Positions 53,096 to 62,116 of a DNA stretch of 64,000 nt are shown here, one piece after another. Positions within the stretch are counted from its first letter, which is position 1; every line of letters starts with the position of its first letter. Below the pieces are notes generated by a model. It did no database searches. It had not been told where the DNA came from and saw only the letters and a list, made by a program, of their open reading frames with translations. The translations under genes were made by a program, and so were the position numbers. This stretch comes from Microtetraspora sp. NBRC 13810 (lineage in GTDB: Bacteria > Actinomycetota > Actinomycetes > Streptosporangiales > Streptosporangiaceae), in the NCBI RefSeq assembly GCF_030268685.1, contig NZ_BSRQ01000017.1, positions 124,001-188,000 on the forward strand, written 5' to 3'.

Positions 53096-54038
53096 TGCTG
53101 CCGCGGTCCGACATGCCCCGCCAGCCGGGTGCGCCGATGTTGTAGATCCGCTGCTTGTAGATCACGTACTTGACGCCGAGCTTGCCCGCGTTCTTGATCA
53201 CCCAGGCGGCGGCCTGGTCGCCCATGGCGAGCCGGTCCGCGGTGGGCATGGCGCCGCCGCCGCTCAGCATGAAGTCGCAGGCCCGGCCGAGCGGGTGCTC
53301 GCCGCTGGTGTCCACCCGGTAGCAGCCGATGGTGCCGAAGGCGAAACGCTCGCGGACCTCGTCGCGCATCAGCCGGGTGCGCGGGGTGATGTTGTCCCCG
53401 CCGCCGGGCAGCTCGGGCGCCCAGCTCCCGTCCGGGCGGCGGCCGGAGGCGGCGGGGATGAGCTGGTCGAGCTTGCGCTCGATGTCGCCGATGAGCTTCT
53501 CGGCCTCCTTGCGGCGCCGGTTCACGTCCTCGGCCTGGCCGCGGATGCGGTCGGTCAGCTCGCCCGCCTCCTGGGCGGCCTTCTCGCGCTCGTCGCGGGC
53601 GGTGGCGAAACCCTCGACGTGGGCCTGCTGCTCGGCGGCCAGTTGCTCCAGCAGCGCCGCCCCGCCGATGTTCTCGCCGAACATGAGGGCGGGGAGGCCG
53701 GTGTCGTGGTTCTGGTAGCGGAGCTGGGCGATGGTGCCGACCTGGGCGGCGGCCTCGTCGTAGTCCTGCTGGGCGGTCTTCAGGTGCTCCTTGGCCTTGC
53801 TCTCGGCCTTCTGCGCGTCGGCGAGCGCCGCCCGCTTCGCGCCGTACTCGCCGATCAGCTTGTCGACCTTCTTGTTCAGGCCCGCCAGCTCGGCCTTCAG
53901 CTCGGACTTGGTGGGCTTGGGCGCTGCCACGCCGGTAGCCGCCGGGCCGAGGGCGAACGCGCAGGCGGTGACGAGCACGCCTGCGGTGATCATGGACTTT
54001 CTGCGGAACGTGGGGGACGTGGGGGGCAGGGCCGCCAC
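53052..54038 (-). CDS. Secreted coiled-coil protein with ARB_07466/VldE-like C-terminal domain
   Basis: A 328-aa exported protein. Signal peptide MITAGVLVTACAFALGPAATGVAA follows a basic start with RRKS. A long coiled coil runs from about residue 40 to 190 (KSELKAELAGLNKKVDKLIGEYGAKR and on). The C-terminal domain RTRLMRDEVRERFAFGTIGCYRVDTSGEHPLGRACDFML, ending NHWDHVHVSMY, keeps the Asp and the DHVH residues of VanY/VldE-type hydrolase folds. Coiled coil plus this domain suggests a cell-wall-associated role. GTG 54038 has aggag eight bases upstream. Confidence 0.8.
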   Translation of the reverse strand: MAALPPTSPTFRRKSMITAGVLVTACAFALGPAATGVAAPKPTKSELKAELAGLNKKVDKLIGEYGAKRAALADAQKAESKAKEHLKTAQQDYDEAAAQVGTIAQLRYQNHDTGLPALMFGENIGGAALLEQLAAEQQAHVEGFATARDEREKAAQEAGELTDRIRGQAEDVNRRRKEAEKLIGDIERKLDQLIPAASGRRPDGSWAPELPGGGDNITPRTRLMRDEVRERFAFGTIGCYRVDTSGEHPLGRACDFMLSGGGAMPTADRLAMGDQAAAWVIKNAGKLGVKYVIYKQRIYNIGAPGWRGMSDRGSITQNHWDHVHVSMY

Positions 54039-54255
54039 GCACACTCCTCTCCTCGCAGCCGACCGGGTTAGCTGACGGGTTCGGGCGGAAGAGTGTGCCC
54101 TACCGCGCGGAAGGCCGCGGATGCACCCCATGGACCTGGTTCCCCGGTTCCCGGGCAAGGCGCCCGAGATTAGGCGGCTCGGCCGTTAGGGCCGATTGCG
54201 AGGATATTAGTGGTTAATCGTTGATCATGCGAACCGAGTCGAGATTAAGTATTGA

Positions 54256-55380
54256 TCAGTTCGTTACCGCCTCGCGCAGCATCCGGGCCGCCTCCTCCGG
54301 GAGCACGTCGTTGACGAAGGCCCCCATCGCCGACTCCGACCCGGCGAGATACTTCAGCCGGTCCGCCGCCCTGCGGATGCTGAAGAGCTCCAGGTGCAGG
54401 CAGGCGAGATCCCGCCCCTCCCGGACCGGCGCCTGGTGCCAGGCCGCCACGTACGGCATGGCGACGCCGAACAGCCCGTCGAACCGGCGTAGCACGTCGG
54501 TGTAGAGCGGGCCGAAGGCGGCGCGCTCGGCCGGTTCCAGCGCGCACAGGTCGGGCACCCGCCGGTGCGGATACAGGTGCACCTCGAACGGCCAGCGGGC
54601 CGCCGCCGGCACGAACGCGGTCCAGTGCTCGTTCCGCCCGACCACCCGGACCTCCGCCTTGCGCTCGGCGGCGAGCACCTCGGCGAACAGGTCGCCGCCG
54701 CCCCGCTCCCGGTGCGCGCGGGCGACCGCCAGCATCCGCCGGGTGCGCGGGGTGACGTAGGGGTAGGCGTAGATCTGGCCGTGCGGGTGGCCCAGCGTGA
54801 TGCCGATCTCCGCGCCCCGGTTCTCGAAGCAGAAGACCTGCTCCACGCCGGGCAGGGCGGACAGCTCCGCCGTACGGTCGGCCCAGGCGCGCATGACCAG
54901 CTCGACCCGGTCCGGCGGGAGTGTGGAGAAGGAGGCGTCGTGGTCGGCGGTGAAGCAGACGACCTCGCAGCGCCCGGCCGCCGGGCGGGTCTCGCCCAGC
55001 CCGCCCGGATCGGCGGCCCCGTCGTCCGGCGCGGAGGCGGAGAAGGACGGGAAACGGTTCTCGAACACCGCGACCTCGTAGCCGGCGGCGGGGATCTCGG
55101 TGGGCCGCCCGGGGGCCGAGGGGCACAGCGGGCACTGGTCGGCGGGCGGCAGCAGGGTGCGGCCCTGCCGGTGCCCGGCGATCGCGATCCACTCGCCGGT
55201 CAGCGGGTCGCGGCGCAGCTCGGCGGCGGGCGGCCTGGGCGGCAGGTCGCGCCGGTCCGCCGCGCCGCGGTCGGCGTTCTCGTCGCGGTCGAAGTAGATG
55301 AGCTCCCGCCCGTCGGCAAGCCGGACGGTTGTGCGTTTCATGGTGGAATGTGTGGCTTTCTCGGGTGCGGAGAAGGTCAC
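54256..55380 (-). CDS. galT: Galactose-1-phosphate uridylyltransferase
   Basis: A 374-aa HIT-superfamily enzyme of the Leloir pathway, swapping UMP between UDP-glucose and galactose-1-P. Zinc/active-site motifs are LPPADQCPLCPSAPGRPTEIP (CxxC), FENRGAEIGITLGHPHGQIYAYPYV with the catalytic HPH, and WPFEVHLYPHRRV. GTG 55380 overlaps the stop of the DeoR gene (GTGA) and has ggagg five bases upstream; ATG 55341 lacks a ribosome binding site. galE and galK are not in the window. Confidence 0.95.
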   Translation of the reverse strand: MTFSAPEKATHSTMKRTTVRLADGRELIYFDRDENADRGAADRRDLPPRPPAAELRRDPLTGEWIAIAGHRQGRTLLPPADQCPLCPSAPGRPTEIPAAGYEVAVFENRFPSFSASAPDDGAADPGGLGETRPAAGRCEVVCFTADHDASFSTLPPDRVELVMRAWADRTAELSALPGVEQVFCFENRGAEIGITLGHPHGQIYAYPYVTPRTRRMLAVARAHRERGGGDLFAEVLAAERKAEVRVVGRNEHWTAFVPAAARWPFEVHLYPHRRVPDLCALEPAERAAFGPLYTDVLRRFDGLFGVAMPYVAAWHQAPVREGRDLACLHLELFSIRRAADRLKYLAGSESAMGAFVNDVLPEEAARMLREAVTN

Positions 55381-56189
55381 GGGACCTCCGTGGCCGCGCG
55401 GGAGGAGCCCGGTGCGCTCCGGCCGGCGATGACCAGCTCGCCCGCCTGCGCCGACAGCTCCTCGCGGGCCGTCTCCGGCAGGCCGTCGTCACTGATCACG
55501 ATGTCCGCCTCGGACAGCGCGGCGATGGTGCTGATGCCGACCGTGTCCCACTTCGTGTGGTCGGCGGGGACGACCAGCCGGTGCGCCGAGGTCACCAGCT
55601 CCCTGTCCGTCTCCGCCTCCAGCAGGTTGGGCGTGGTGAACCCGGCCCGCGCGCTCATGCCGTGCACGCCGAGGAAGAGCGTGTCCACGTGCAGACCGCG
55701 GATCGCCGCCACCGCCACCGGTCCCACCAGCGCGTCGGACGGCGTGCGCACCCCGCCCGTCAGCACGACCGTGCGATCCGGGCGCGGCACGCGGTGGAAC
55801 ACGTCGGCCACCTGGATCGAGTTGGTGATCACGGTCAGCTCCGGCACGTCGACGAGGTGCCGGGCGAGGGTCCAGGTGGTGGTGCCGGCCGACAGGGCGA
55901 TCGCGGTGCCCGGCCGTACCAGCTCGGCGGCGCGGCGGGCGATCGCCTCCTTCTCCGGCTGCTGGCGCACCGACTTGGCGGCGAAGCCGGGCTCCTCGGT
56001 GGACCCCGGCCCCAGGGCCGTGGCCCCGCCGTGCACCTTGGCCACCAGCCCGCGCTCGGCGAGGACCTCCAGGTCGCGCCGGACGGTCATGTCGGAGACG
56101 CCGAGCTCGCGCACCAGGTCGGCGACGCGCACACCGCCACTCCTGCGCACGCGCTCCAGGATCGCCTGCTGGCGCTGCTGGGCTAGCAT
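55377..56189 (-). CDS. DeoR/GlpR-family transcriptional regulator
   Basis: A 270-aa repressor. The DNA-binding part is QRQQAILERVRRSGGVRVADLVRELGVSDMTVRRDLEVLAERGLVAKVHGGA, the DeoR signature. The sensor domain has IALSAGTTTWTLARHL, which binds sugar phosphates, and DTLFLGVHGMSARAGFTTPN. ATG 56189 has ggagga six bases upstream. It overlaps galT by GTGA, so it very probably controls galactose use. Confidence 0.93.
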   Translation of the reverse strand: MLAQQRQQAILERVRRSGGVRVADLVRELGVSDMTVRRDLEVLAERGLVAKVHGGATALGPGSTEEPGFAAKSVRQQPEKEAIARRAAELVRPGTAIALSAGTTTWTLARHLVDVPELTVITNSIQVADVFHRVPRPDRTVVLTGGVRTPSDALVGPVAVAAIRGLHVDTLFLGVHGMSARAGFTTPNLLEAETDRELVTSAHRLVVPADHTKWDTVGISTIAALSEADIVISDDGLPETAREELSAQAGELVIAGRSAPGSSRAATEVP

Positions 56190-56373
56190 GGGGCTCCTCC
56201 CGCCAGATTCCACCAAATTATGACAGAGGGCTTGGGGCTTTGTGTTGGATCCTGGGCGGAAGCGCTGTCGGGTCTTGCCGGGCCGGCGGGTACGGCGCAG
56301 TGTGGAGACGAGGCTCCCGGAAGTTCATGGCACGGACATGTCACAGTCGACCCGCAGAAAGGCGGTCGTCACC

Positions 56374-56451
56374 ATGGCACGACGCGCACGCAAGAACAGA
56401 GCCCGCAAGAAGAGGAAGGCCAACCACGGCAAGCGCCCCACCGCGCGCTGA
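56374..56451 (+). CDS. Ribosomal protein bL37
   Basis: A 25-aa, very basic protein: MARRARKNRARKKRKA, ending ANHGKRPTAR. The NHGKRP ending and length match bL37, the tiny large-subunit protein found in mycobacterial ribosomes and often missed by gene callers. aaagg lies upstream and a hairpin terminator follows at once, so it is a single-gene transcript. Confidence 0.85.
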   Translation: MARRARKNRARKKRKANHGKRPTAR

Positions 56452-56455
56452 CCGG

Positions 56456-56493
56456 GCGCCCCGCCGTCCGGTCACGGCCGTGCGGCGGGGCGC
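56456..56493 (+). terminator. Terminator after bL37
   Basis: Perfect 11-bp arms gcgccccgccg and cggcggggcgc with a 16-base loop, beginning 5 bp after the stop. It also lies just past the end of the opposite MFS remnant. Confidence 0.75.
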
Positions 56494-56507
56494 GTCCCGA
56501 GGCCGGG

Positions 56508-57160
56508 TCAGGGCTTGGTGGTCGTGGTCATCGTCTCGCCGGAGTCCTCCGGGTGGATGGCCACGGCGGTGGCCCGGGTGATCCGGCGGGCCGGGATGAA
56601 GGCGGCGACCAGCAGGCCGGCGAGCGCGGCGGCCGCGGCGACGACGAACCCGGTGCGCAGCCCGGCCAGTGAGGGGAGCGCGGCGACGGGGCCGGACCCG
56701 ATGACCATCTGGGCGAGGACGACGGTGATCACGACCTGCCAGGCGGCGGACATGAGGAGCAGGCCGATCCCGTAGCCGAAGGCCATGATGCCCGCCCCGG
56801 CCATGAGCGCGACCTTGGGACCCCAGCGGGCCGACATCCGGGCCGACAGCGGCGACAGCGCCATCATGACCAGCCCGCTGGGCGCCAGGCACAGTCCCGC
56901 CTCCAGCAGGGACAGCCCGAGGCCGTAGCCGGTGGCGGCTGGCGCAGCTCCAGCCACCCCCACACCGGCAGCACCAGCGCCGCGGCGGCGAACATGCCGA
57001 GGGTGATCGGACTCGCCCAGCCCCACTCGCCGCCCTTGGAGACGGCGAGCAGCAGGCAGACGAGCCCCAGGGTGAGGCCGCCCGCCCCGGCCGCGTCGAA
57101 CCGGCCGGGAGCGCGGACGGCCGACTCGGGCACGACTGTCCGGTTGCATGTACCGTACAT
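56508..57160 (-). pseudogene. Remnant of a DHA2-type MFS drug exporter gene
   Basis: The frame beginning at 57160 opens in the middle of an MFS protein (PGRFDAAGAGGLTLGLVCLLLAVSKGGEWGWASPITLG, the helix 6-7 linker region of 14-helix exporters), so the first six helices are missing. Near 56940 the frame changes: LELRQPP is followed in another frame by ATGYGLGLSLLEAGLCLAPSGLVMMALSPLSARMSARWGPKVALMAGAGIM, skipping about 100 residues of a normal exporter. Another loss occurs after MVIGSGPV. The C-terminus (FIPARR to TTTKP) survives. It cannot make a working transporter. Confidence 0.82.
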
Positions 57161-57161
57161 G
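57147..57161. promoter_or_regulatory. Perfect palindrome at the 5' edge of the MFS remnant (TetR-type operator)
   Basis: catgtac, one base, gtacatg: a perfect 15-bp palindrome of the kind bound by TetR repressors of drug exporters. The apparent ATG of the remnant lies inside it, which suggests that a deletion joined the old promoter/operator to the middle of the gene. No TetR gene is adjacent. Confidence 0.6.
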
Positions 57162-57193
57162 TAGATTGCCGGCTGACCAGATCGCCTCCGTGG

Positions 57194-58543
57194 TCACAAC
57201 CTTCGTACCGCGTCCTCCACGGCCCGGTGGAACGTCGGGTACGCGTAGATCATCTGACTGAGGCGCTCGACCGGGATCCGCGCGTGCACGGCCAGGGTCA
57301 GCATGCCCAGCACCTCGCCGCCGGAAGGGCCCACGCTGGTCGCGCCGACCAGCACCGGGCCGTCCGCCACCAGCTTGATGAGCCCCTCGGCCCGGTGGAT
57401 CCAGCCCCGCGAGGAGGTCTCCAGCGGGCTCACCGAGGTGCGCACGTCCAGCCCCTTCGCCCGGGCCTGCGCCTCGGTCAGGCCGACCGCGCCCACCTCG
57501 GGGTCGGTGAAGGAGACGCGCGGCACCGCGTGGTACTCGGCCTCGTGCACCGGCTCGCCCAGGATGTCGTTGACGACGATGTTCGCGTGGTACATCGACA
57601 TGTGGGTGAAGGCGCCCTTGCCGGCGATGTCGCCCAGCGCCCACACGCCCTCGGCCGCGCGCATCCGCCCGTCGGTGGGCACGAACCGCGCCGACTCGTC
57701 CAGCCCGGCCGCCGCCACGCCCAGCGCCGCGAGGTCGGAGCGCCGCCCGGTGGCCACGAGCAGCCGCTCGCCGCGCACGGTGTCGCCGCCCTCGGTGCGC
57801 AGCGTGAACCGGGAGCCGTCGTGCGACACCTCGGCCGCCCTGGCCCTGGTCCGGATGTCGACGCCCTCGGCCGCGAACACCCTGCCGATCAGCTCGCCCG
57901 CCTCGGGCTCCTCCATCGACAGGATCCGGTCCTGCGCCTCGATCACGGTCACCGCCGAGCCGAACCTCGCGAAGACCTGGGCCAGCTCGGCGCCGATCGC
58001 GCCGCCGCCGACCACGATCAGCGACTCCGGCACCGTCTCGGTCTCGATCGCCTGGTGGTTGGTCCAGTAGGGGGTGTCCGCCAGGCCGGGGATCGGCGGC
58101 ACCACCGGCTGCGACCCGGACGCCAGCACGATGCCCCTGCGCGCCCGCAGCACCCGCTCGCCGTCCACCGTCACCCGGCCGGGACCGGTGATCCTCGCCC
58201 GGCCGCGGACGAGATGCCCGCCCTTGCCGGTGAACCGGTCGGCCGCCACCTTGTCGTTCCAGTCGTCGGTGGCCTCCTCGCGGATCCGCTTGGCCACCGG
58301 CGACCAGTCGGGCGACACGGTGGCCTGCCCCGCCATGTCCGGCACCCGGCGCGTCTCGGCGATCATGTCGGCGGCGCGGATCATCATCTTGGACGGCACG
58401 CAGCCCCAGTAAGGGCACTCGCCGCCGACCAGACCGGCCTCGACGCCGGCCACCCGCAGGCCCGCCTCGGCCAGCCGGCCCGCGACGTCCTCACCGCCGG
58501 GGCCGAGCCCCACCACGATCACATCGAACTCTTCCTCGGCCAT
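57194..58543 (-). CDS. FAD-dependent pyridine nucleotide-disulfide reductase (dihydrolipoamide dehydrogenase-like)
   Basis: A 449-aa flavoprotein. FAD motif VVGLGPGGE (residues 11-18); redox pair C43 and C48 in GGECPYWGCVPSK; NAD(P) motif IVVGGGAIGAELAQVFARFG; second FAD motif GVWALGDIAG; the C-terminal YPTFHRAVEDA supplies the catalytic His. The CxxxxC spacing and E-x-x-YW are typical of a mercuric-reductase-like or lipoamide-like subfamily with unknown disulfide substrate. It is not part of a 2-oxoacid dehydrogenase locus. The frame runs opposite to bL37. Confidence 0.92.
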   Translation of the reverse strand: MAEEEFDVIVVGLGPGGEDVAGRLAEAGLRVAGVEAGLVGGECPYWGCVPSKMMIRAADMIAETRRVPDMAGQATVSPDWSPVAKRIREEATDDWNDKVAADRFTGKGGHLVRGRARITGPGRVTVDGERVLRARRGIVLASGSQPVVPPIPGLADTPYWTNHQAIETETVPESLIVVGGGAIGAELAQVFARFGSAVTVIEAQDRILSMEEPEAGELIGRVFAAEGVDIRTRARAAEVSHDGSRFTLRTEGGDTVRGERLLVATGRRSDLAALGVAAAGLDESARFVPTDGRMRAAEGVWALGDIAGKGAFTHMSMYHANIVVNDILGEPVHEAEYHAVPRVSFTDPEVGAVGLTEAQARAKGLDVRTSVSPLETSSRGWIHRAEGLIKLVADGPVLVGATSVGPSGGEVLGMLTLAVHARIPVERLSQMIYAYPTFHRAVEDAVRRL

Positions 58544-58578
58544 GCGACCGGCCTCCCCTCGTCGTCACCTGGACCCTG

Positions 58579-60297
58579 TCACGGTAGCCGCACCTCGCAC
58601 CACACGATCTTGCCGATGGCGGTCGGCCGGCTGCCCCACCGGTGGGAGAAGCGGTCGATGAGGTTGAGCCCCCTGCCGCTCTCGTCCTGTGGGGTGGGGG
58701 TGAAGCGGGCGGGACGCTGCGGTGAGCGGTCGGCGACCTCGCAGAGCAGCGTGGCGCCGCGCAGCAGGCTCAGCTCGATCGGCCCGGTGCCGTGGTTGAC
58801 CGCGTTGGCGACCAGTTCGCTGACCATCAGCTCGGTCACCTCCAGCACCGAGGTCTGCCCCCAGGCGCGCAGCGTGGAGCGGACCAGCCGCCTGGCCTCC
58901 GCCGCCGAGCGGGCGTCGAAGGGCAGTGTCCAGGTCACGTACTCCGACGGTGACAGGTCGTGCACCCTGGCCAGCATGAGCGCGATGTCGTCCCGCTCGT
59001 CGCCGGGACGCTGGGTGGCGATGGTCGCGTCACACAGGTCCTCCAGGTCCCGGTGGGAGTATTCGAGCAGCCGGCACAGGTCGCTGATGCCGGAGTCGAG
59101 GTCGCGGTCCCTGCTCTCGACCAGCCCGTCGGTGTACAGGGTGAGGACGCTGCCCGCGGGCAGGGTCAGCTCGCGCATCTCGAACGGGTCGCCGCCGATG
59201 CCCAGGGGCAGTCCCGGGGGCAGTTCGATCAGCTCGGTGCGCCCGTCGGGCCGCAGCAGCACCGGTGGCACGTGGCCGGCGCGGGCGATGGCGCAGGTGT
59301 GGCTGATGGGGTCGTAGGTGGCGTAGACGCAGGTGGCGATCTGTGTGGTGTCGAGGTCCTGGGTCATCCGGTTGAGCCGGTAGAGCACCTCGTTGGGCGG
59401 CAGGTCCAGGCTCGCCAGGGTGCGCGCCGCGGTACGGAGCTGGCCCATGGTGGCCGCGGCCCGGGTGCCGTGGCCCATGACGTCGCCGACCACCAGCGCG
59501 GTGCGGTGCCCGGGGAGCGGGATGACGTCGTACCAGTCGCCGCCGACGCCGGTCAGGTCGCTGGCGGGCAGGTAGCGGGAGGCGATCTCCAGGCCGGGCG
59601 GGGTGGGCAGCTCGTTGGGCAGCAGGCTGCTCTGCAGGGTCAGCGCGGTGCGCCGTTCGCGGTCGTAGAGGCGCGCGTTGTCCAGGCACAGCGCGGTGCG
59701 GGCGGCGAGTTCCTCGGCGAGGCTCACGTCCTTCTCGTGGAAGGGGGAGCTGCCGGCGTTCCTAGTGAACACGACGAACCCGAGCACTCTGCCTCTGGCC
59801 TGCAGCGGCACGACCAGGAAGGAGCTGTCTTCCAGGAGGGAGCCGATGAGGTCGCGTTTCCAGGCGATGGCGAGTTCCCTGGCGGTCATCGCGTCCATCC
59901 GGGGGTAGAGGATGGGCTGGGCGGTCGCCATGCAGCGCGCCTGGGGAGACCAGGCGGGGTGGACGCCGACCTCGTCCGGCGGGAAGGCGGCGATGTAGTC
60001 GTCGGCGCGCTCGCTGAGGCCCATCGCGATCCGGCGCACCAGGGGTGAGCCGTCGGCCGGGCGCGCGGGGAACTCGCCTTCGAGGACCAGGCGCTCGTGC
60101 ACGAGCACGCCGGCGGCGTCGGCGAAGCGGGGGACCGCCACGTCCATCAGCTCGCGGCCGGTCTGGCCGAGGTCCAGGGTGCTGCCGATGGTACGGCTGG
60201 CCTCGTTGAGCAGGGCGAGCTGCTCCTTGGTCGAGGCGGGGCTGCTGAGCCGCCTGCGCTCGGGCGAGTGCGGATTGATCACGACGTTGCCGGTCAT
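58579..60297 (-). CDS. GAF - SpoIIE phosphatase - HATPase regulator
   Basis: A 572-aa cytoplasmic protein in three parts. Residues about 25-200 are a GAF sensor (LNEASRTIGSTLDLGQTGRELMDVAV ... VVPLQARGRVLGFVVF). Residues about 215-430 are the SpoIIE/PP2C phosphatase (VGGDWYDVIPLPGHRTALVVGDVMGHGTRAAA, LTLYTDGLVE, RDDIALMLARV). The last 130 are a HATPase_c anti-sigma kinase domain (ELVANAVNHGTGPIELSLLR, ESGRGLNLIDRFSHRWG). Kinase plus phosphatase in one chain is the streptomycete-type partner-switch regulator of sigma-B-like factors. Confidence 0.93.
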   Translation of the reverse strand: MTGNVVINPHSPERRRLSSPASTKEQLALLNEASRTIGSTLDLGQTGRELMDVAVPRFADAAGVLVHERLVLEGEFPARPADGSPLVRRIAMGLSERADDYIAAFPPDEVGVHPAWSPQARCMATAQPILYPRMDAMTARELAIAWKRDLIGSLLEDSSFLVVPLQARGRVLGFVVFTRNAGSSPFHEKDVSLAEELAARTALCLDNARLYDRERRTALTLQSSLLPNELPTPPGLEIASRYLPASDLTGVGGDWYDVIPLPGHRTALVVGDVMGHGTRAAATMGQLRTAARTLASLDLPPNEVLYRLNRMTQDLDTTQIATCVYATYDPISHTCAIARAGHVPPVLLRPDGRTELIELPPGLPLGIGGDPFEMRELTLPAGSVLTLYTDGLVESRDRDLDSGISDLCRLLEYSHRDLEDLCDATIATQRPGDERDDIALMLARVHDLSPSEYVTWTLPFDARSAAEARRLVRSTLRAWGQTSVLEVTELMVSELVANAVNHGTGPIELSLLRGATLLCEVADRSPQRPARFTPTPQDESGRGLNLIDRFSHRWGSRPTAIGKIVWCEVRLP

Positions 60298-60638
60298 GCG
60301 GGCTCGTCGCCCCGCTCGGACCCGGACCGGTGGGGGCGATCGAGAGGAGGTCGACCGCCATCCTGCCGACCTGCCACGCTGCCGCCGGTTTCGCCCACGA
60401 TATTCTCCTGACCCGCTGACTTTACTCTCTTCGTGATCTTTGACAGGGAAAAACAGGGCATACCGCGGGGTATGGCACTATCCCTGACTGCGTACACCTC
60501 GAGCATAGTAAAGAGGGATCTTCCGAAACCCGGGAAAGCGCGGCCTATTTCGTAAAAAGCCGCGATTGACAGGTTGGCCGACCCCCCGATACGGGCGCCC
60601 GAGTGATCATCTTGCCCCTCGGGCGCCCTTTGCGCGAC
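60298..60638. other. Intergenic region upstream of the GAF-SpoIIE gene
   Basis: No gene was seen. The segment 60410-60560 is notably AT-rich for this genome and should hold the promoter of the minus-strand GAF-SpoIIE gene. An interrupted palindrome, catacc, four bases, ggtatg, lies at 60459-60474. A hairpin with arms cgcggc and gccgcg around an AT-rich loop lies near 60540-60565. Confidence 0.5.
60593..60628 (-). terminator. Terminator after the TrpB2 gene
   Basis: Perfect 11-bp arms gggcgcccgag and ctcgggcgccc with a 14-base loop, 11 bp past the TrpB2 stop on the minus strand. Confidence 0.75.
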
Positions 60639-62000
60639 TCAGGAGGCCGGCAGCGACGTCAGCGACGCCTCGATCCGCTCCTGAGGCAGGTCGAAGTCGG
60701 CCATCTCGCCCGACAGATACTGATCGTAGGCGCCCAGGTCGAAGTGGCCGTGGCCGCAGACCGCGGTGAGGATCACCTTCTCCTCGCCGCTCTCCTTGCA
60801 CCGCAGCGCCTCGGCGATCACCTCGGCCACGGCGTGCGAGGGCTCCGGCGCCGGAAGGACCCCCTCGGCCCGGGCGAAACGCGCCCCCGCCGCGAAACAC
60901 TCCCGCTGGCCTTTCGCGACCGCCTCGAACATTCCCAGCTCGTAGATGTGCGACAGCAGCGGCGACATCCCGTGATATCGCAGCCCGCCGGCATGGATCG
61001 GATCGGGCACGAAATCGTGGCCCAGCGTGTGCATCTTCAGCAGCGGCGTGAGACCGGCCGTGTCGCCGAAGTCGTAGGCGTAGACGCCGCGGGTGAAGGT
61101 CGGGCAGGCGGCCGGCTCGACCGCCCTGATCACCGGGTCGATCCGCCCGGCGAGCTTCTCGCGCAGGAACGGGAAGGACAGCCCGGCGAAGTTGGATCCG
61201 CCGCCGGCACAGCCGACGATCAGGTCTGGCGTCTCGCCGAACGCGGCGAGCTGCTCCAGCGCCTCCTCGCCGATCACCGTCTGGTGCGTCAGCACGTGGT
61301 TGAGCACCGACCCGAGCGCGTACCGGGTGTCGTCGGCGGCCGAGGCCGCCTCCACCGCCTCGCTGATCGCGATGCCCAGGCTGCCCGGGGAGTCCGGGTC
61401 CGCCGCCAGGATCTTGCCGCCCGCGCCGGTCACCGGGGAGGGGCTCGCGTGCACGGTGGCGCCGTAGACCCGCATCAGCGACCTGCGATGCGGCTTCTGG
61501 TCATAGGACGCGCGGACCATCCAGACCTCGCACGCCACCCCGAACTGCGCGCAGGCGAAGGCGAGCGCCGACCCCCACTGGCCCGCCCCGGTCTCCGTGG
61601 TCAGCCGCCGGACACCCTGCTGGGCGTTGTAGTAAGCCTGCGGCACGGCGGTGTTGGGCTTGTGCGAGCCGGAGGGAGAGCCGCCCTCGTACTTGTAGTA
61701 GATGCGCGCCGGGGTGCCGAGCGCGCGCTCCAGCCGCCTCGCCCGGACCAGCGGCGTGGGCCGCCACAGCCGGTAGACGTCGAGCACGGCGTCGGGCACC
61801 GGGATCCGGCCCTCCGTGCTCACCTCCTGGGCGATCAGCTCAGCGGGGAACAGCGGCGCCAGGTCGTCCGGCCCGATGGGCTCGCGGGTGCCGGGATGCA
61901 GCGGCGGCGGGGGCGGCACCGGCAGGTCGGCCGCGATGTTGTACCAGTGGCGGGGGATACGTGACTCGTCGAGCAGGATCCGGGTGGCTTCGTGCACCAT
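60639..62000 (-). CDS. TrpB-like pyridoxal-phosphate enzyme (TrpB2)
   Basis: A 453-aa tryptophan synthase beta-type protein of the long TrpB2 class. The N-terminal extension [25 protein letters not shown] is the TrpB2 mark. The PLP lysine is K114 in GSHKPNTA, the phosphate loop is [17 protein letters not shown]. TrpB2 works without TrpA and may condense indole or free phosphoserine; the natural reaction is debated. No trp genes are adjacent. ATG 62000 is immediately after ggagg; GTG 61997 gives better spacing. Confidence 0.93.
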   Translation of the reverse strand: MVHEATRILLDESRIPRHWYNIAADLPVPPPPPLHPGTREPIGPDDLAPLFPAELIAQEVSTEGRIPVPDAVLDVYRLWRPTPLVRARRLERALGTPARIYYKYEGGSPSGSHKPNTAVPQAYYNAQQGVRRLTTETGAGQWGSALAFACAQFGVACEVWMVRASYDQKPHRRSLMRVYGATVHASPSPVTGAGGKILAADPDSPGSLGIAISEAVEAASAADDTRYALGSVLNHVLTHQTVIGEEALEQLAAFGETPDLIVGCAGGGSNFAGLSFPFLREKLAGRIDPVIRAVEPAACPTFTRGVYAYDFGDTAGLTPLLKMHTLGHDFVPDPIHAGGLRYHGMSPLLSHIYELGMFEAVAKGQRECFAAGARFARAEGVLPAPEPSHAVAEVIAEALRCKESGEEKVILTAVCGHGHFDLGAYDQYLSGEMADFDLPQERIEASLTSLPAS

Positions 62001-62116
62001 GCCTCCACGTCGGCGGGGAGCGTGTCCGATCGCCTCCAGTCTGTGCGCACGGGAGGCCGCGTGGAAAGGCGACGGATGAGACCGGTGCGCCGTCACACCC
62101 CCGCCGAGCAGGGCAC

